Below are positions 1 to 10,388 of a stretch of 64,000 nt of DNA, piece by piece. The stretch is from Symsagittifera roscoffensis (lineage: Eukaryota; Xenacoelomorpha; Acoela; Convolutidae). The DNA lies in the NCBI RefSeq assembly GCF_963678635.1, contig NC_087062.1, positions 35,926,052 through 35,990,051 of the forward strand, read 5' to 3'. Made by a program: the position numbers and the translations under genes. Every line of letters begins with the position of its first letter. The stretch's first letter is position 1. The notes under the pieces are model-generated. The model saw only the letters and a list, made by a program, of their open reading frames with translations. It was not told where the DNA came from and searched no databases.

Positions 1-2921
1 GACAGGATGAAGTCACTATCCGTTATCATGATGTTCTCCGAGTACTCATTGGGTATTTCAAATTTCGTTTTGAAATTCCGACCTATGGTAGGCTCCGGCT
101 CTTCTTCTTCCAGTTCCAATTCGCTTGTTTCTCTCACTTCCTTGAGCTTCTTTATCATCAAATTTTCGGTGTGGGTAAGTCCTACCCCCACTCCCCGGAC
201 AAAAATATTTATCGACGTCCCCGTCGATGTTGTCGGGTCTGAATTGTCCTGAGGAATGTCCAGTGGCCTGTCTGTTGCCGTCCATCCGAAAAGAGGGTCC
301 TCTGTCTTCATGTAATTTGCCGCTGATACATCGACTTGTTGAATGCTTTGTCCCTCGTGGCTCTCGTCTTTGACATCGCGCATCCACTCTAGTATCCTCA
401 AGTTCGTGTTCTCCCTCCTGTCTATCTCACTCTGCTCGAGATCCGTCTCTAATTCCGGCGTCGAGTGGTCTTCCTGCGGGTAGTGTCCACCATCGTCAAT
501 GACCTGCCATTCCTCTCCGGCTTCCAGTTCGCCTGCGCTCAGTAGTTCCTCGCCCAATTTGTCTGGCTGTATCTTATCGATCAAGAAGTCATCCCCGTAC
601 CTGTTGTACCTCATGCCGGTGCGTTTACGATTGCCAGTCCTGGTTTCCGGTGGTGTCGGTCGATCCGGCTCCATCCACATCGGCACCTCATCTTGCTCCG
701 GGTGATTCCAGTCTTCTTCTACAAATGATTCTGCATCAGACTCCCCTCCTATCTTTTCGTTGTCGTCCAAACTCAAGTTCTCATTACCATCATTTTTCTC
801 TCTGGTGCCTTTTTCATTCACTTCACACGCTGGCTCTACCACCAGGTATTCAAGACCCTCCATGTCCTTCGGTATGCACCAATCCTCTGGGGACGGGACG
901 TGAGGCTTCAGATTTTCATAATGTGCCGCTCGCCCAGTACTCAAGCGATAGAACCGTCCTTGTTGATGAACCTCCGTTATCATGAATGGTCCCCTCCACT
1001 TCTTGAGTAGTTTCTTTGTTCCCTTGGGCGGTATGACATTTTGGAAGACCCACACGTATTGGCCCACTTCATATGGCTTTGCTCGTAATATTTTTTCGTC
1101 GTATTTCCTGCGTTGCCTCATTTGCGCTTGCGCCGTGTTCCTCCTGCATAGCTCGTTCAACTCCTGTTGTCTTTTGATCGCTTCTTTCACGTATGCCTGA
1201 GGCGACGTCCTTTTCCCTTCGTATTCCGGGTAAAAGAATGTCAGAGGCATTGCTCTCTCCCTGCCCGTCATCATCATGAAAGGACTGATGCCCGTCGTTG
1301 AGTGCTGTGTACTGTTGTAGGCTCCTACTACCTGTGGCAGGTATTTGTCCCAGTCCGTCATGTGTCTTGAGCAGTACACCCTTAACATGTTGACCAGTGT
1401 CCTGTTCTGTCTCTCTACCAACCCATTGGTCTGTGGATGATAGGTCGTCGAGTGTGCTTGAGCAATGTGCGATCTCTTCATCAATTCTTTTGTCAAGTCC
1501 CCCACGAAAGCTTTGCCGTTGTCCGACTGGAAAGTCATTGGACAACCATACCGCGATATCCAATGCGTTATCAAATGATCACATGTCTCTTCGGCCGAGG
1601 CTGTCTGGCACGGAACCGCTTCCGCCAACTTTGTGAAGTGATCTATTATAACCAGTATCTGGTTATATCCCGACTCTGTCATGCAGATTTTTTGATGGTC
1701 TATCTGCACCACTTCATTGAAATCTGAGCTCTCAACGGACTTGAGGGGGAACTTCATCTTCCTTGGGTCTTTTACCTGGAGACATGCCAGGCAGGCATTC
1801 ACCCATCTCTCGCAAGCTTTTCTCATTCCTGGCCAATCAAACCTGTGAAGTATCCTTTGTTGTACTTTGTCTATCCCCTGGTGGCCCATCTGGTCGTGTG
1901 ATCTGAAGAGCACCTCCGTCTGGTACAATTGTGGTAGTATGATGAGGTTGTGTTTGTGTAATATCTTTTCCTCATCTCTCCTTTTGCACGCTCCCACCCC
2001 ATCAGCTGTGTGATAAAGTAAGTCTTTCTTTTCTTTGTAGAACTGGCTCAAGATCTTGTAGCTGTCTTCCTCAAGTTCCCCCTTCTCCTTGACCCCCGAC
2101 TGGATCCATTTGGAGAGTTTACTTGTCATTTTGTCATTCTTCTGGGCTCTTATTAGGTCTGACAGCCTATATCTCGCCTTGACATGCTCCTTTAGCGCCA
2201 TGATCTGTCCATTCATCTCACCAGGCTTGTGGATGTCATCACTCAGTTTCACGCATATCATCCTTTTCACGATTTTCATATCATCTTCTGGCATCAGATT
2301 CGTTCTGATGTTTGAGTTGCATGATAGTTCCCTGAATGGTTTCCTTGCAACCGCAATTTTCTCAAGTTCCTCACCACCTCGCATCTCCTGTATGTCCATG
2401 TTGTATGTTCCTGAAGATGGATCCGTCTGTAACTCCCTGTCGTGGTGCCTTGTCTTCTCTTCCGCCAATATCATGCACAGACTGTCTTGGTTTTCGCTGC
2501 TCTCATCCGAGTCTTCATCCCATCCTTCACGCTCCCCGGACAATTTTCCTTCTCCGGTTCCTTCTTCCGTGAACCTGGAACACTCCCCGGACTCTTGACC
2601 TAGTCCCAGGTGTTCAGTATCTTCTTTGAACGTCACTTTCTTTTTCCTAACCTTGGTCTGCTCCAGAATGTCTTCGGGGATTTTGTCAACTAGTGACCGC
2701 ACGACATCTTTGCTGTCAGTGACGCTTCCTCTTGATGAGTTAGTATCGTTCACTGTCTCGTTTCTCCGAAGTATAGTGACTTCCGGTTCCTCTTTACCCT
2801 TCTCTTGGATCACGGGCTTATCATCTGATAGTTTCTCGAGCAACCTCATTAAGTCATCATCTATCTGTGCAGTTCCTGCTTCCACCTGGTTAAGATCATA
2901 GCCTTTTGCCTTGAGCGTCTC
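1..2921 (-). CDS. pol: Element C pol, distal part: spacer, integrase, GPY/F-like module and tail (partial)
   Basis: This frame is open from just after the TAG at 2922-2924 to the window edge, so it is the same reading frame as the main pol ORF beyond one stop. In order it holds an acidic spacer of about 230 residues with TCC-GGG-GAG codons (SGE), an H2C2 zinc finger (HDQMGHQGID near 1870-1905, then ACLACL near 1770-1800), and the integrase core with first Asp in QIDHQK (about 1700), second Asp in QSDNG (about 1525) and Glu in NGLVERQN (about 1415), DD35E spacing. A GPY/F-like segment KKWRGPF follows near 945-1010. The tail ends at the window edge with a segment that, in A and B, leads into the macro-like domain. 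Integrase inserts the cDNA into the host chromosome. Confidence 0.9.
169..230 (-). promoter_or_regulatory. Conserved purine-rich, hairpin-forming segment inside pol of C (central-PPT candidate)
   Basis: On the sense strand this reads TGTCCGGGGAGTGGGGGTAGG followed by ACTTACCCACAC. It can fold (GGGTA/TACCC), and just upstream is a second hairpin, ATCGACG-GGGA-CGTCGAT. The segment is almost base-for-base the same in A (21135-21196) and B (45444-45504), including third codon positions, although surrounding coding DNA has diverged clearly. It therefore seems constrained as nucleic acid as well as protein (VRGVGVGLTH). A central polypurine tract is my inference. Confidence 0.5.
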
Positions 2922-5900
2922 CTACACGATCTTCGACTTGAGTATAATCTCAATCGGAATCCTCTTGCTCTTCTTCAAGATGGTCTTCTCTGGAGGCTCT
3001 TTAGGCAATTCAGGATGATCTTCTATCGGTTTGCCTGACTTGTCCAGCCATCTCGTGAGTGGAAGACTGTCGTACGTTTCCTTGTCCATGAATGAGAAGC
3101 CATCTTTGATTTCAGGTCTGTCTGCCTCTCTTTGCTCTTGTCTCTCATAGAACTCCGTCTTCTTACTCAAGCTGTCGGCATTCTGATGTTTATCTTGTGT
3201 TCTATGCTCAATTATCATGTTGTATCCGTCCAGGCGAACTATCCACCTCCCAATGTAACTTTGGTCCATTGAGTACGTTTTCAGCCAGCTCAGTGCTCGA
3301 TTGTCGACTCGCAACTTGAATGGCTCACTGCCCATGTAGGCCCTGTATTTCTCGACAAAGGTAACCACCGCGAACATCTCTGCTTTTGGTGCTCCGTACT
3401 TCATTTCCGTGTCACTCAGGACTTTGCTCCCGTACGCTATTGGTCTCAAGACTGTCTTCCCATTCCATTCTTGTTCTTGGTGGAGAATTCCAGAAATCGC
3501 GACTACCGACGCATCCGTGTCCAGCACGTACATCCCTTTCTCAGTCGGCATACCCAGTACTGGTGCCTCACATAGCTCTTTCTTTATTCTCTGGAATGAC
3601 TCTTCTGCTGCGTTGTTCCACGTGAACTTCTTGCCCTTGTGTCTCAATAATTGTTGCATCGGGTATACCTTGTCTGCATAGCCTTTGATGAACTCTCTAT
3701 AATAGTTAGCGAAAACCAGGAAGCTCATCAACTGGTGCTCCGTCTTCGGTGATTTCCAGGTCAGGACTGCTTCCACGGCGTCCGTATCAGGTCTGATGCC
3801 GTGCTTGTCTACCATCCTGCCCAAGTATTTTTTTGAGTCCTTGAGTATCTCGCACTTTGATGGTTTACACTTTAGCCCCGACCTCTTCATGCATGCAAAC
3901 ACTTCGTCAAGTCTCTCAATGTGGTCTTCCAGTGTTGGCGTCGCTATTACCACGTCATCCACGTAGCACATTACCAGGTTGCCATACTTCTTCGTTACGC
4001 CTATCAGCGCGTGTGCCATCAATCGCTGAAACGTGGCTGTGGCATTGCAAAGTCCAAACGGCATCCGTTTCCATTGAAACAGACCCAACTCGCAGGCAAA
4101 CCCTGTCTTGTCCCTGTCCTGCTTCCTTAGTGGTACTTGCCAAAAGGCCGAGCCTAAATCAAGAGTCGTAAAAAATTTTGCATCACCTAACTTCGAGAGG
4201 CTCTCATCGATCCTAGGTATGGGATAGGCATCCTTCACCGTGACGGAGTTCAGGTATCGAAAATCACAACAAAACCTCAACTGGTCGCCTTTCTTTTTGG
4301 CCATCACTACTCCACACGCCCACGGTGACTTGGATGGTTCTATCATGTCATACTCTAGTAACGTCTCGATTTCTTTTCTACACGCGTCCGATTTGTGTGG
4401 GGTCATGCGCCTCGCCCCCTCCCTGTGTGGTACCGCGTTTTCCTCAAGTTCTATTTCATGCTCAACGAAATTACAACACCCGATATCCGCCTTATGCCTC
4501 GAAAAAACTTCCTCGTTCCGCTCTAGTACGTCCTTGATGGCTTCGAGCTGTTCATCTTTCAGTTTGCCCCTCAAATGTTCAATCTCCGGCAGAACTGGTT
4601 TTTCATTTTGCATTTTATCTAGTGTGGGTCGCTCTGGAAAGTTCGAACAGCTCGACAGCCCATCATCCGTTTCTGATTTAAGTGATTTAATAAGACTTGA
4701 AGTATCTTTTATTTTCTGCAATCGTCTCAAGATACAAATTTTGTCCCTATGATTGGGACAATCAACAACTTCATATTGTTTTGAGTTCTCGATCGTTTCA
4801 TATCGAGTTTTAACCGGTGAAGCATATCCCAGTTTCCTCCCTCTCTGTATCGTGATCGGTATATCAAGGGTATTCAACAAGACACTGACGCAGAGGCCGC
4901 TCTTCGTTATCGAGAAGGATCTTCCTAAAACAGCAGCACTTTGACTATTAGGGTTCGGAACTACACACACTTGCTTGTTGTCACTTAGTTCATTGTAATT
5001 TTTCAGCCTCAAGCCTACGATCGCCGCTTCATTCGCTTTTAGCCTCACCCTCTTACTCAAGAATACCGGTGCTTCGTTTTCATTTGCCATTATTAAATTT
5101 ACCGGTTTGATTGCGTACCTCCTATCCGGGTTCCGTATCCTGAACATTGCGTTATTTAGATCAATCGTTACGTCGAAATTCCTGATGAAGTCTCTGCCCA
5201 AAATGAATTGGTCAGATTCATCTAGGTTTTCTACCACGATAAAGCTCATCCACAGGTTACGTTCCCCCAAGTTGAGGGCTATTATCGGCGTCCTGCCCAG
5301 CACCCGAAGGGCCCCTTTGTTTGCTGCTGACAGCCGTATTCTCGAGTCTATCAAATCACCTTTGTCAAAGCCCATCCGCTCCCAAGTCTCGATTGGTATG
5401 ACGCTCAAGACTGCTCCCGTATCAAGTAGCCCACGTAGTTGAGTCTTTTTGCCACTTATGTCTAGCACGTGCCCTGTCACATCTGCCTCTGTCCCGATGT
5501 GCATCGCATCTTCTTCAAGCATAGCGCAGTGTCCAATCGATCTCACTTTCAACTCTTCTTTCCCTACGTAGATTTGCCCAATTAGGTCTTCGTCACATGT
5601 TATCATTGTCTTGGTATAGATGTTTTTTCCATCTATATTTAGCATCACCTCGTGTGGACCATAAGCTTCAGTATACCTGTTGTCAACACGGACCGACTTG
5701 CTGCCCCCTCTCGTGAGTAGTGCTCTCAGCGCTCTAGAAGTCGTTTGTGGGCTTATACAACTCAAGTAATCTGCGTACACGTCAATGTGCATTATTGTCT
5801 GGTCGCTCGGTTCGCTCAAGTTTCTGGTTACCTCGTGGCCGCCCACTGTGATTATCGACATTATTCTAGCCCCGATTTTCGATATGCCGAATGGCTTTCC

Positions 5901-6734
5901 CGTCACCATTTTTACAGTGTTACAATTCCCGGTCTTTGTTGAGCCTGGTACAGCCTCTGGTGTTGGGTTTGATCCGGTTAATGCCTCATTGAAATTCTGT
6001 CTTTCGATCTCCAGCTTCAGTCGTTGCTCTATTTCTTTCGCAGCGAGATCCTGTTTCACTTTGACAATTGCTTCCGTTGCCGCTTTCTCATAGTTTATCT
6101 CTAGAGAGTTCCTGGCAGCGGACTCTATCGCACCATTAACATGTGTTACAGCTTTCACTGTTTTCGTCGGCAATTCCGTGCTTGGTGCTCCTAAGTTCCT
6201 AGATTCAATCTCGTTTTGTCTATTCCGCTGATTCTGCACTGCCGCTAATGCCAACTTATGTTTGGGGTGACTCTGGTCCTTGACCGCTTCCCAGAACAAG
6301 GGACAATCCATTCTGAAGTGCCCCTCCTGGTTACAGAAGAAGCATCTTGCGCCTATCTTGATGATTAAGCCACTATAGTACTCGTGTTCCTCCATCTGGC
6401 TCATGTCCTCCTCATCCGGTGCGTATCCTAGGCTCTTCATGCCTTGTTTGTATGTTGTGCAGTCAGCCACGTGGTGGTCCGCTGACCCGCAGTTCGCGCA
6501 TGATCTGCGCTTGTCCATATCATCTCTAGGTTTGTACCATGATGACCTCTGGGGTTGGCCTCCCTCCTGTGTGTTCCTGTTTTCTGAATATGAGTATTTC
6601 TTGGGCTTCATCAGCATGTATTCCCTTGATTTCTGTCTCATTTCTTCTGGGGTTGGTGCGCTGTTTTTCGACAATGTGTAGTATGTCGCTAACATTGTCC
6701 TTAGGTCGTCACTTTTTACCCCATCAATGAACAT
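2922..6734 (-). CDS. pol: Element C gag-pol main frame: zinc knuckles, protease, RT, RNase H
   Basis: A 1270-residue frame. Two CCHC zinc knuckles come first (CANCGSADHHVADC about residue 78, CFFCNQEGHFRMDC about 130). Then comes an aspartic protease (LLDTGA about residue 436, with ILGRDF as the distal motif), a reverse transcriptase (LDLGSAFWQ, FGLCNATATF, and YVDD about residue 922), and RNase H with its acidic residues in LDTDAS (about 1070), PKAEMF, RVDNRA and NADSLS (about 1187). The frame opens inside gag (FIDGVK) because a deletion of about 25 nt relative to A shifts the frame at 6716-6734, so the first Met is probably not a real start. It ends at a single in-frame TAG where A encodes Gln; the frame continues open beyond it. 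Confidence 0.92.
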   Translation of the reverse strand: MFIDGVKSDDLRTMLATYYTLSKNSAPTPEEMRQKSREYMLMKPKKYSYSENRNTQEGGQPQRSSWYKPRDDMDKRRSCANCGSADHHVADCTTYKQGMKSLGYAPDEEDMSQMEEHEYYSGLIIKIGARCFFCNQEGHFRMDCPLFWEAVKDQSHPKHKLALAAVQNQRNRQNEIESRNLGAPSTELPTKTVKAVTHVNGAIESAARNSLEINYEKAATEAIVKVKQDLAAKEIEQRLKLEIERQNFNEALTGSNPTPEAVPGSTKTGNCNTVKMVTGKPFGISKIGARIMSIITVGGHEVTRNLSEPSDQTIMHIDVYADYLSCISPQTTSRALRALLTRGGSKSVRVDNRYTEAYGPHEVMLNIDGKNIYTKTMITCDEDLIGQIYVGKEELKVRSIGHCAMLEEDAMHIGTEADVTGHVLDISGKKTQLRGLLDTGAVLSVIPIETWERMGFDKGDLIDSRIRLSAANKGALRVLGRTPIIALNLGERNLWMSFIVVENLDESDQFILGRDFIRNFDVTIDLNNAMFRIRNPDRRYAIKPVNLIMANENEAPVFLSKRVRLKANEAAIVGLRLKNYNELSDNKQVCVVPNPNSQSAAVLGRSFSITKSGLCVSVLLNTLDIPITIQRGRKLGYASPVKTRYETIENSKQYEVVDCPNHRDKICILRRLQKIKDTSSLIKSLKSETDDGLSSCSNFPERPTLDKMQNEKPVLPEIEHLRGKLKDEQLEAIKDVLERNEEVFSRHKADIGCCNFVEHEIELEENAVPHREGARRMTPHKSDACRKEIETLLEYDMIEPSKSPWACGVVMAKKKGDQLRFCCDFRYLNSVTVKDAYPIPRIDESLSKLGDAKFFTTLDLGSAFWQVPLRKQDRDKTGFACELGLFQWKRMPFGLCNATATFQRLMAHALIGVTKKYGNLVMCYVDDVVIATPTLEDHIERLDEVFACMKRSGLKCKPSKCEILKDSKKYLGRMVDKHGIRPDTDAVEAVLTWKSPKTEHQLMSFLVFANYYREFIKGYADKVYPMQQLLRHKGKKFTWNNAAEESFQRIKKELCEAPVLGMPTEKGMYVLDTDASVVAISGILHQEQEWNGKTVLRPIAYGSKVLSDTEMKYGAPKAEMFAVVTFVEKYRAYMGSEPFKLRVDNRALSWLKTYSMDQSYIGRWIVRLDGYNMIIEHRTQDKHQNADSLSKKTEFYERQEQREADRPEIKDGFSFMDKETYDSLPLTRWLDKSGKPIEDHPELPKEPPEKTILKKSKRIPIEIILKSKIV

Positions 6735-7882
6735 CTGTTTGTCGACTCCTCTGGGTCACTCCTTCTTCTCAAGCTCTCGAGATCATCTAGGAACCGATCT
6801 ATTGACTCGTCGTCCCTCTGCCTTCTCTTTTCAAATCGCATCATCGCTTGGTGACCCTTCATGCCTGACCCGAATCGATTCAGCAATATCTCGAAGATCT
6901 TGTCCGCGGTGTCGCGTTCTTCTTCTTTCTTTGCGACCACGCATTTTAATGCCGTGCCTTCTAAGTTGCTGAGTATGGCTGTGCATGCTTGTCTTTCATC
7001 ATTTAAGTTATCTTGCTCTAGGTGTAATCTCATCACTTCCACCCAAGTGTCGATGCATCCATCGGAGTCGTCTTTGAATTCCTTTGGCTTCTTGAAAGTT
7101 TTTCTTGATTTTCCGTCCCTCCTATCGCTCGAGTCAGTGTTCCTCGTGGCGAAGGCCTCTAGAGTCCTGTTCATCATCTCCCAAGTGCTTGCCCATGTCA
7201 TAGCATCAGGACCTGCGTTGCTGTTAGCTGTTGAGTCCCCCGGGCAAATCGTTGTACTTGACGTTCCATTCTTCATGATTGTTTTAGCAGCTGTTGGTGC
7301 TATGCTCACCGTATCCCGGGTTAAGGGCAACGGTGTCGATTGCCGTTTGCCCCTTTGTGGTTCCACAAAGTCAACTCTGGTGCCTTGCGTGCGATCCGCT
7401 GCCGGTCTTTCTTGTGAGGTAGAATTTCTCAAGATTGCATCCAATTTCGTCTGTATTGCACATGAACTTTCGGCCTGATTCTTGCTCATTGTGTCCATTC
7501 TCTTTTCCAGGCTACCTAATTGGCTGTTGACATCATCATATCGGTTTTTCAACTGTTGCATATCTTTTTTGATGTTCTTATCTCGTTCTTCATTGGTGGT
7601 TTCTACCTTATCTGACATCTCCTTGAGTCTCTCATCTGTTGCCTTAGCCAGGTTAAAATAACTATCCAGATACTCGTGTTTGTTGTATCTTAATTTTTTT
7701 CTTATCACTTCTCTGTCCTCTTCGCTGTGCTTCAGTTTTTTGTCGATCTGATTCAGTTTCGCCATCAAGTCACCTAGCTCAATAGTAGCCTCTTCATGGT
7801 CAGCCGTCGGTCTGTCTTCGGCCGTAGCTTCTGCTTTATTTTGTTCCTCTCTTGGATTGGCTTCTGTCGTCTTCGTGCTCAC
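6716..7882 (-). CDS. gag: Element C gag, central capsid-like region
   Basis: A 388-residue frame with a coiled-coil-like stretch in its first third (many Lys/Glu, heptad-like), then the block DGCIDTWVEVM, AILSNLEGTALKCVVAKK and RRQRDDESIDRFLDDLE, the retrotransposon gag capsid region of this family. The same block occurs in A (about 28000-28350), B and D. The frame begins at a GTG overlapping the TGA of the upstream gag frame, so the start is an artefact of a frame change. It ends at a small deletion just before FIDGVK, where gag continues in the next frame. Gag forms the virus-like particle. Confidence 0.85.
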   Translation of the reverse strand: MSTKTTEANPREEQNKAEATAEDRPTADHEEATIELGDLMAKLNQIDKKLKHSEEDREVIRKKLRYNKHEYLDSYFNLAKATDERLKEMSDKVETTNEERDKNIKKDMQQLKNRYDDVNSQLGSLEKRMDTMSKNQAESSCAIQTKLDAILRNSTSQERPAADRTQGTRVDFVEPQRGKRQSTPLPLTRDTVSIAPTAAKTIMKNGTSSTTICPGDSTANSNAGPDAMTWASTWEMMNRTLEAFATRNTDSSDRRDGKSRKTFKKPKEFKDDSDGCIDTWVEVMRLHLEQDNLNDERQACTAILSNLEGTALKCVVAKKEEERDTADKIFEILLNRFGSGMKGHQAMMRFEKRRQRDDESIDRFLDDLESLRRRSDPEESTNRCSLMG

Positions 7883-8370
7883 TGTCCCAAATGTCTTCGT
7901 GCTCTTTCAGCTTTTGGTTCTTCAGTAATGTTTTCTTTCGTTTTTATTCCGACCATCATCGCCAACCTTTCTGTAAAAGATGTCTTTTTTACTTGAGAGT
8001 CTTCTTTCACCGTTTCTTCGGTGTTGCCTATTGCATCTTCCACATTGTCTATTGGTGAGAACTCTATGGGTTTCGGGTTTGGTTCTTCTGCATTGAGCAT
8101 TGGAGTTGACTCCGTCGTCTTTTTCTCCAGTTCATCTACGCTCTGGTCTGGTGTCTCTAGGTCGATTTCGATTGTAGGCTCCACCTGTTTTTCCCTCGCA
8201 TCTTCTCGCGTCTTGCTCTCGGTGCCACTCCTCGTGCTGACCATGCTAACTGAAAAGTTATTTTTTGTTTTGCTTGGGCCCCTTGATGTCGTTCCACGCA
8301 GCGACGAGTTATATTTCGTGTTTGATCCACTTGACCTTTTTTCAAGCACCGGTACCCTACTCCGTCTCAT
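7879..8370 (-). CDS. gag: Element C gag, N-terminal segment
   Basis: A 163-residue frame starting at a real ATG (8368-8370), preceded by an AT-rich leader. It begins with a basic stretch (MRRSRVPVLEKRSS) and continues as an acidic, Ser/Thr-rich, probably disordered segment; MVSTRS/SFTERL motifs resemble MVETRS/SFSERM in the N-terminus of A's gag. It ends in TGA overlapping the next gag frame by four bases (GTGA). This is either an indel in this copy or a -1 shift; no intact relative in the window can decide, since D lacks this part. Confidence 0.75.
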   Translation of the reverse strand: MRRSRVPVLEKRSSGSNTKYNSSLRGTTSRGPSKTKNNFSVSMVSTRSGTESKTREDAREKQVEPTIEIDLETPDQSVDELEKKTTESTPMLNAEEPNPKPIEFSPIDNVEDAIGNTEETVKEDSQVKKTSFTERLAMMVGIKTKENITEEPKAERARRHLGQ

Positions 8371-8639
8371 TATTTCTATTTACAATTGCTCTTATTTACA
8401 ATATTATTATATACACAATTCTATTCTAAGAATAAAAAAAATTTTGTGGAAACAAATTCTTAAAAGAAAATATACAACGTTATAAAAACCTTGTTCCAGT
8501 TCTCTAAAATCTTCGAGCAACTTTCTTTATTTGTGGTCCCAACCGTACTGGGTTCCAATTAGTCTTGTTCTGTCTTAATTCTGTCTTAAAAAAACTTGTT
8601 GTAATTTTACTTCAATTTTTATACTGTCCTAAGACTTCC

Positions 8640-9320
8640 AGTTACCGTCCCTACTCTTCTTTGTACCGTCCCAGGCTTCTTTCTACTGTCCCAAGACTGT
8701 TCGGTATTGTCCCAGTACTTCGTCAGTGTCCCAAGACTAGTGTCCCAAGACCAGTGTCCCAAGACTACTGTCCCAAGGCTAGTGTCCCAAGACTACTGTC
8801 CCAAGGCTAGTGTCCCAAGGCTAGTGTCCCAAGACTACTGTCCCAAGGCTAGTGTCCCAAGACTACTGTCCCAAGACCACTGTCCCAAGACCCTTGTCCC
8901 AAGACCCTGTCCCAAGACCCTTGTCCCAAGACCACTGTCCCAAGACCACTGTCCCAAGACCCTTGTCCCAAGACCCTGTCCCAAGACCCTTGTCCCAAGA
9001 CCACTGTCCCAAGACCACTGTCCCAAGACCCTGTCCCAAGACCCTTGTCCCAAGACCACTGTCCCAAGACCACTGTCCCAAGGCCACTGTCCCAAGACCC
9101 TGTCCCAAGACCCTTGTCCCAAGACCACTGTCCCAAGACCACTGTTCCAAGACCCTGTCCCAAGACCCTTGTCCCAAGACCACTGTCCCAAGACCACTGT
9201 CCCAAGACCACTGTCCCAAGACCACTGTCCCAAGACCACTGTCCCAAGACTGTATCAAGACTGTTCTGGTCCAACACTGTCCCAGGACTTCTTTGGCACT
9301 GTCCCAAAACTGTTGACAAG
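8640..9320 (-). repeat. Minisatellite in the 5' leader of C (14-bp unit)
   Basis: Dozens of tandem copies of a 13-14 bp unit, plus-strand consensus GTCCCAAGACCACT with variants such as GTCCCAAGACCCTT, GTCCCAAGGCTAGT and GTCCCAAGACTACT. The core is regular from about 8733 to 9255 and decays at both ends. It lies between gag and the PBS, so it is transcribed as leader RNA. Long open frames on both strands here are only the repeat read as protein. Confidence 0.95.
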
Positions 9321-10182
9321 TGTCTGAGCGGTGGGACCTCTTTCTTCTTCGTTATGGGGACTTCTTGATTCACTGTACCTTGTACCACCACTCAAGCTCT
9401 AGTAAAATTTTCCCAAAAACCCTCTCTTAAAAGCCAAATGCTGACCCCCCTTTTTCTTATTTCATTTTAATTACCTCTCTTTCAATATTCCAAGCAACTT
9501 GAGACCAAAACCTGTGCGCAGGTATCTTGTGATCACCTGTTCGTATAAAAACTAAACACAAATCCTCACCAAAATGCAACAAAAATCCAAGCTAGAAAAA
9601 GTAATAAAAACGGAAAGATGAGCCCACCTAAAATTCAAAGGTGACAAATGTCTACCTTCTATCGAAAAAATGTCTGGTACCTAATTGCCACGCGTTTCCT
9701 TCCCCCCTGCTAGCGATCTTATGGGGTAACACAAAAACTGTCTATGTCCGTTCCCCCCTACCGATCCGACCAGGGTACCTAACTTAACCTTATTCCAATT
9801 TTGGATATCCGCTTCCTATGACCAACGCGTGTAAATGACTAATGTAACTAAATCAACGATGTCGACTAATTAGTTACTCTAATTTCCCCCCTTTTTACAA
9901 TTTACAACCGCCAACCTCTAACTTAACCAGCCCCCCTTCTAACCTCCCCCCTTTTTAGCCCCCCTTCTTAAGCCTAAAATTACCTTAAGCGCCGGGTGCT
10001 AAACCTCTCAAGAGAAAACCGTATACCTGTCTCCAGGCCTGCTCAAGTAAAAACGTTTCTCAAAACCGGGGGATATCGCTTATCCAATTTTACACTTATT
10101 TCCTATAATGTAATGTGAATTTTAACGATACCCGTTCTGCCCAACTTGAGAACTCGAGAACTGCCAAATCCTTCTTGGCTGC

Positions 10183-10388
10183 TTTCCCACTCGACTGGTC
10201 ACCTCTTCCAGTCCAGTCTCCTATTGGTTCAGCTCAAGTGCTCCTGAACCACTTTCCCACTCGGCTGGTCACCTCTTCCAGTCAAGTCTCCTATTGGTTC
10301 AGCTCAAGTGCTCCTGAACCACTTTCCCACTCGGCTGGTCACCTCTTCCAGTCAAGTCTCCTATTGGTTCAGCTAAGTTCCAAGCCAT
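10183..10388. repeat. 70-bp tandem repeat, about three copies, in leader of C
   Basis: Copies start at 10183, 10253 and 10323 (TTTCCCACTCG...), each with CTGGTCACCTCTTCCAGTC and CTCCTATTGGTTCAGCT. The second and third copies are nearly identical; the first differs at a few bases. D has only a degenerate single counterpart near 59040-59080, so the expansion looks specific to C. Confidence 0.9.

Noticed and set aside
1069-1563. 164-residue minus-strand frame as separate gene
   Set aside because: It is out of frame with the integrase reading frame, which is open over the same bases and has DD35E.
7880-7882. GTG start codon for the second gag frame of C
   Set aside because: Non-ATG starts of this kind are not expected in an animal; the frame is better explained by a frameshift within gag.
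8640-9320. CRISPR-like regular array
   Set aside because: Units are contiguous 13-14 bp without unique spacers, in a eukaryotic retroelement leader.
8707-9391. Long open frames on both strands with repeats such as CPKTTVPRPLSQD and LGTVVLGQWSWD, looking like a silk- or antifreeze-type repeat protein
   Set aside because: They are the 14-bp minisatellite translated in several frames at once; open frames on both strands follow from the unit's composition. There is no codon bias or flanking gene structure.
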